DNA of 64,000 nucleotides from Dyella_D sp052115385. GTDB taxonomy: Bacteria > Pseudomonadota > Gammaproteobacteria > Xanthomonadales > Rhodanobacteraceae. Location: the NCBI RefSeq assembly GCF_052115385.1, contig NZ_JBFRGP010000004.1, positions 372,001 through 436,000 on the forward strand, given 5' to 3'. Made by a program: the position numbers and the translations under genes. Below are positions 61,792 through 64,000 of the stretch, in pieces (position 1 is the first letter of the stretch; every line of letters starts with the position of its first letter). The notes beneath the pieces are model-generated. The model worked only from the letters and a program-made list of their open reading frames with translations. It did no database searches and was not told the origin of the DNA.

Positions 61792-63399
61792 ATGAAGTCA
61801 CCGAGCATGTTCCGAGGGCTGCTGTCGTTCAGCAGCATGACCATGATTTCGCGCGTGCTCGGGCTGGTCCGGGATATGTCGATCAACGCGGCCTTCGGCG
61901 CCAATGCGGCCACCGACGCGTTCTGGGTGGCCTTCCGCATCCCCAACTTCATGCGCAGGCTGTTCGCCGAGGGTTCGTTTTCGACCGCCTTCGTGCCGGT
62001 CTTCACCGAGGTGAAGGAGAAACGCAGCCACGAGGAGCTGAAGACGCTGATGTCGCGGGTCTCCGGCACCCTCGGCGGCGTGCTGATGCTGATCACGGCG
62101 CTGGGCGTGATCTTCGCGCCGCAGGTCACCATGCTGTTTTCGCCGGGCGCGATCGAGACGCCGGAGAAGTTCGCCCTCACGGTGAACCTGCTGCGCCTGA
62201 CCTTTCCGTTCCTGCTGTTCGTTTCGCTGACCGCGCTGTCGGGCGGGGCGCTCAACAGCTTCCACCGCTTCGGCCTGCCGGCGCTGACGCCGGTGATCCT
62301 CAACCTGTGCATGATCGCCGGCGCGCTGTGGCTGGCGCCGCGGCTGCATACGCCGATCATGGCGATGGGCTGGGCGATCCTGGCGGCGGGCATCCTGCAG
62401 CTGCTGTTCCAGCTGCCGGCGCTGCGCCAGCTCAATCTGCTTGCCCTGCCGCGCTGGGGCTGGAGCCATCCGGACGTGCGCCGCATCCTCAAGCTGATGG
62501 TGCCGACCCTGTTCGGCTCCTCGGTGGCGCAGATCAACCTGCTGCTGGATACGGTGATCGCCTCGCTGCTGTACATCGGCTCGCAGAGCTGGCTGTCGCA
62601 GGCGGACCGCTTCCTCGAATTGCCGCTGGGCGTGTTCGGCGTGGCGCTGGGCACGGTGATCCTGCCGTCGCTGTCGCGCCATCACGTGGCCACCGACAGC
62701 GAGGGTTTTTCCAAGGCGCTGGACTGGGGCCTGCGCATCACCCTGCTGATCGCGGTGCCGGCGATGTTCGCGCTGATGCTGCTGGCCGAGCCGCTGGTCG
62801 CCACGCTGTTCCAGCATGGCCGCTTCACCCCGTTCGATACGCGCATGGCGATGCTGTCGATTTCCGCGCTGAGCTTCGGCCTGCCGGCGTTCGCCCTGGT
62901 CAAGGTGGTGCTGCCGGCCTTCTATGCCCGCCAGGACACCCGTACGCCGGTGCGCGCCGGCGTGGCCTCGCTGATCGCCAATATGGTGTTGAACGTGCTG
63001 TTTCTCGCCGTGCTGTTCACGCTGTGGGCGCCGGCCGACGTCAAGCACGGGCCCCTGCTCGAAGGCCTGGCCAAGATCCCCGGCCTGCATATGGCACTGG
63101 GCGCCGCCAGCGCAGCAGCGAGCTATATCAATCTGGGACTGCTCTGGCACTGGCTGCGCAAGGCCGGGGTTTATCAGCGGCAGCCGGGCTGGATGCGCCA
63201 TCTGGGGCGGCTGGCGCTGGCCTGTGCGGTGATGATCGTGGTGCTGCTGGCAGGGCTGTGGCTGTGGCCGGATTGGACCGAGGCGAACAAGTGGACCCGC
63301 GTCTGGCATCTGGCTGCGCTGGTCTGCGCGGGTGGTGGCGCCTACCTCGCCACGCTGTTCGCGGCAGGCTTCCGCCTGCGTGAACTGCGCGGCGTTTGA
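61792..63399 (+). CDS. murJ: Lipid II flippase MurJ
   Basis: 535 residues from the ATG at 61792. MurJ of the MOP superfamily moves lipid II across the inner membrane for peptidoglycan synthesis. The N-terminus SMTMISRVLGLVRDMSINAAFG and the loop RIPNFMRRLFAEGSFSTAFVPVF are diagnostic, with the essential arginines in RxxGLVRD and RRLFAEG. About 14 hydrophobic segments are visible. A longer start at 61723 lacks family support. ribF follows 41 bp downstream. Confidence 0.96.
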   Translation: MKSPSMFRGLLSFSSMTMISRVLGLVRDMSINAAFGANAATDAFWVAFRIPNFMRRLFAEGSFSTAFVPVFTEVKEKRSHEELKTLMSRVSGTLGGVLMLITALGVIFAPQVTMLFSPGAIETPEKFALTVNLLRLTFPFLLFVSLTALSGGALNSFHRFGLPALTPVILNLCMIAGALWLAPRLHTPIMAMGWAILAAGILQLLFQLPALRQLNLLALPRWGWSHPDVRRILKLMVPTLFGSSVAQINLLLDTVIASLLYIGSQSWLSQADRFLELPLGVFGVALGTVILPSLSRHHVATDSEGFSKALDWGLRITLLIAVPAMFALMLLAEPLVATLFQHGRFTPFDTRMAMLSISALSFGLPAFALVKVVLPAFYARQDTRTPVRAGVASLIANMVLNVLFLAVLFTLWAPADVKHGPLLEGLAKIPGLHMALGAASAAASYINLGLLWHWLRKAGVYQRQPGWMRHLGRLALACAVMIVVLLAGLWLWPDWTEANKWTRVWHLAALVCAGGGAYLATLFAAGFRLRELRGV

Positions 63400-63440
63400 T
63401 GCGCCGCCGCAGGCTGCGGTTCCACGGCTATACTCGGGCG

Positions 63441-64000
63441 ATGACAAGACTTTCCAGGGATATCGCCGGTCCGTGCCTGGCGCCCGGCGGTAGCGTGGTT
63501 GCCGTCGGTGCGTTCGACGGGCTGCACCGGGGGCACCAGGCACTGCTGACCCAGGTGCATGAGCGCGCGCAGGCGACCGGCCTGACGCCGGTCGTGGTGA
63601 GCTTCGAGCCTTTGCCCCGCGCGTTCTTTTCCAAGGAACCGGTGCCGCGGCTGTCCAGCGTGCGCGAGAAGCTGCTGGGCTTCGACGCGGCCGGGGTGAA
63701 CAAAGCGCTGATCCTGCGCTTCAACCACGAGCTGACCTCGATGCCCGCCGAAGACTTCGTGCGCCGCGTGCTGGTCGAGCGCCTGGCCACCCGCGAAGTG
63801 TGGGTCGGCGGCGATTTCCGTTTCGGCCACAAGCGCGGCGGTGACGTCGCGCTGCTTGAACAGATGGGCGCGGAACTGGGCTTCGCCGCCCGCGTGATGC
63901 CGCCGGTGCTGCTGGACGGCGCGCGCGTCTCCGCCACCCGCGTGCGCATGCTGCTGGCCGCTGGCGAATTCTCCGGCGCCGCGCCGCTGCTCGGTCGCCC
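63441..64000 (+). CDS. ribF: Bifunctional riboflavin kinase/FAD synthetase (3' truncated)
   Basis: The first 186 residues of RibF, open to the window end. The FAD synthetase domain has VVAVGAFDGLHRGHQALLTQV (HxGH nucleotidyl-transferase motif), VVSFEPLPRAFF, EVWVGGDFRFGHKRGGDVALL and SATRVRMLLAAGEF. The C-terminal riboflavin kinase domain lies beyond the window. RibF converts riboflavin to FMN and FAD. The murJ-ribF order is conserved in gammaproteobacteria, where ileS and lspA usually follow. Confidence 0.96.
   Translation, partial: MTRLSRDIAGPCLAPGGSVVAVGAFDGLHRGHQALLTQVHERAQATGLTPVVVSFEPLPRAFFSKEPVPRLSSVREKLLGFDAAGVNKALILRFNHELTSMPAEDFVRRVLVERLATREVWVGGDFRFGHKRGGDVALLEQMGAELGFAARVMPPVLLDGARVSATRVRMLLAAGEFSGAAPLLGR

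Overview
The window is chromosomal DNA of high GC content from a gammaproteobacterium. Gene order and protein style point to the Lysobacterales (Xanthomonadales), probably a Rhodanobacteraceae member such as Dyella, Rhodanobacter, Frateuria or Luteibacter. This is inferred from recA-recX-alaS-csrA-tRNA-Ser, phoB-phoR-ppk-ppx, dapA-bamC divergent from gcvR-bcp, pcnB-folK-panBCD, queG/nnr-tsaE-amidase-mutL, rplU-rpmA-obgE and rpsT/murJ-ribF, plus a single-subunit NAD-type isocitrate dehydrogenase. I see no transposase, integrase, phage gene or CRISPR array, so almost everything here is core genome.

Layout. 1-5.5 kb: the end of a cinA-type gene, then recA, recX, alaS, csrA and tRNA-Ser(GCU). 5.45-6.05 kb: a gene-free repeat mosaic built from mirrored tRNA tails and REP elements. 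6.1-15.4 kb (minus strand): phoB-phoR-ppk-ppx (phosphate sensing and polyphosphate), a cyclophilin, lpxH and a bepA-like periplasmic protease. 15.5-17.4 kb: glutaredoxin, an AhpD-like protein and NAD-isocitrate dehydrogenase. 17.6-22.3 kb (minus): an ECF41-type sigma factor with its partner carboxymuconolactone decarboxylase, an LpxO-like hydroxylase, thiD and a PIN-PhoH protein. 22.4-25.8 kb: bcp, gcvR, dapA, bamC, fdxA and tRNA-Glu(CUC). 26-30.2 kb: pcnB, folK, panB, panC, panD. 30.4-39 kb: pgi, queG, nnr, tsaE, a cell-wall amidase and mutL. 39-48.6 kb: a tandem DUF1684 pair, two crotonase-fold enzymes, an FKBP, DUF1289, a CoA-type Nudix enzyme, a sulfurtransferase, a DUF4139 protein, a divergent asparaginase homologue and a hotdog thioesterase. 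48.6-55.2 kb: uvrA, a DUF2059 protein, a PEGA-like lipoprotein, rplU, rpmA and obgE. 55.3-61 kb: a three-gene SMC-like condensin operon, jetABC. 61.2-64 kb: rpsT, murJ and the start of ribF.

The most interesting unit is the jetABC operon (DUF3375, DUF4194 and SMC-like ATPase). It belongs to the Wadjet/MksBEF/EptABC superfamily but has no jetD nuclease gene beside it, sits between housekeeping genes, and its ATPase carries a lysine/alanine-rich N-terminal tail of about 83 residues. Other notable points are a perfect 32-bp hairpin that includes the 3' end of tRNA-Ser, an asparaginase homologue that appears to lack two residues of the canonical active site, an ECF41 sigma gene preceded by a promoter resembling its own class motif, a MutL with endonuclease motifs, and at least three families of dispersed palindromic repeats between genes.
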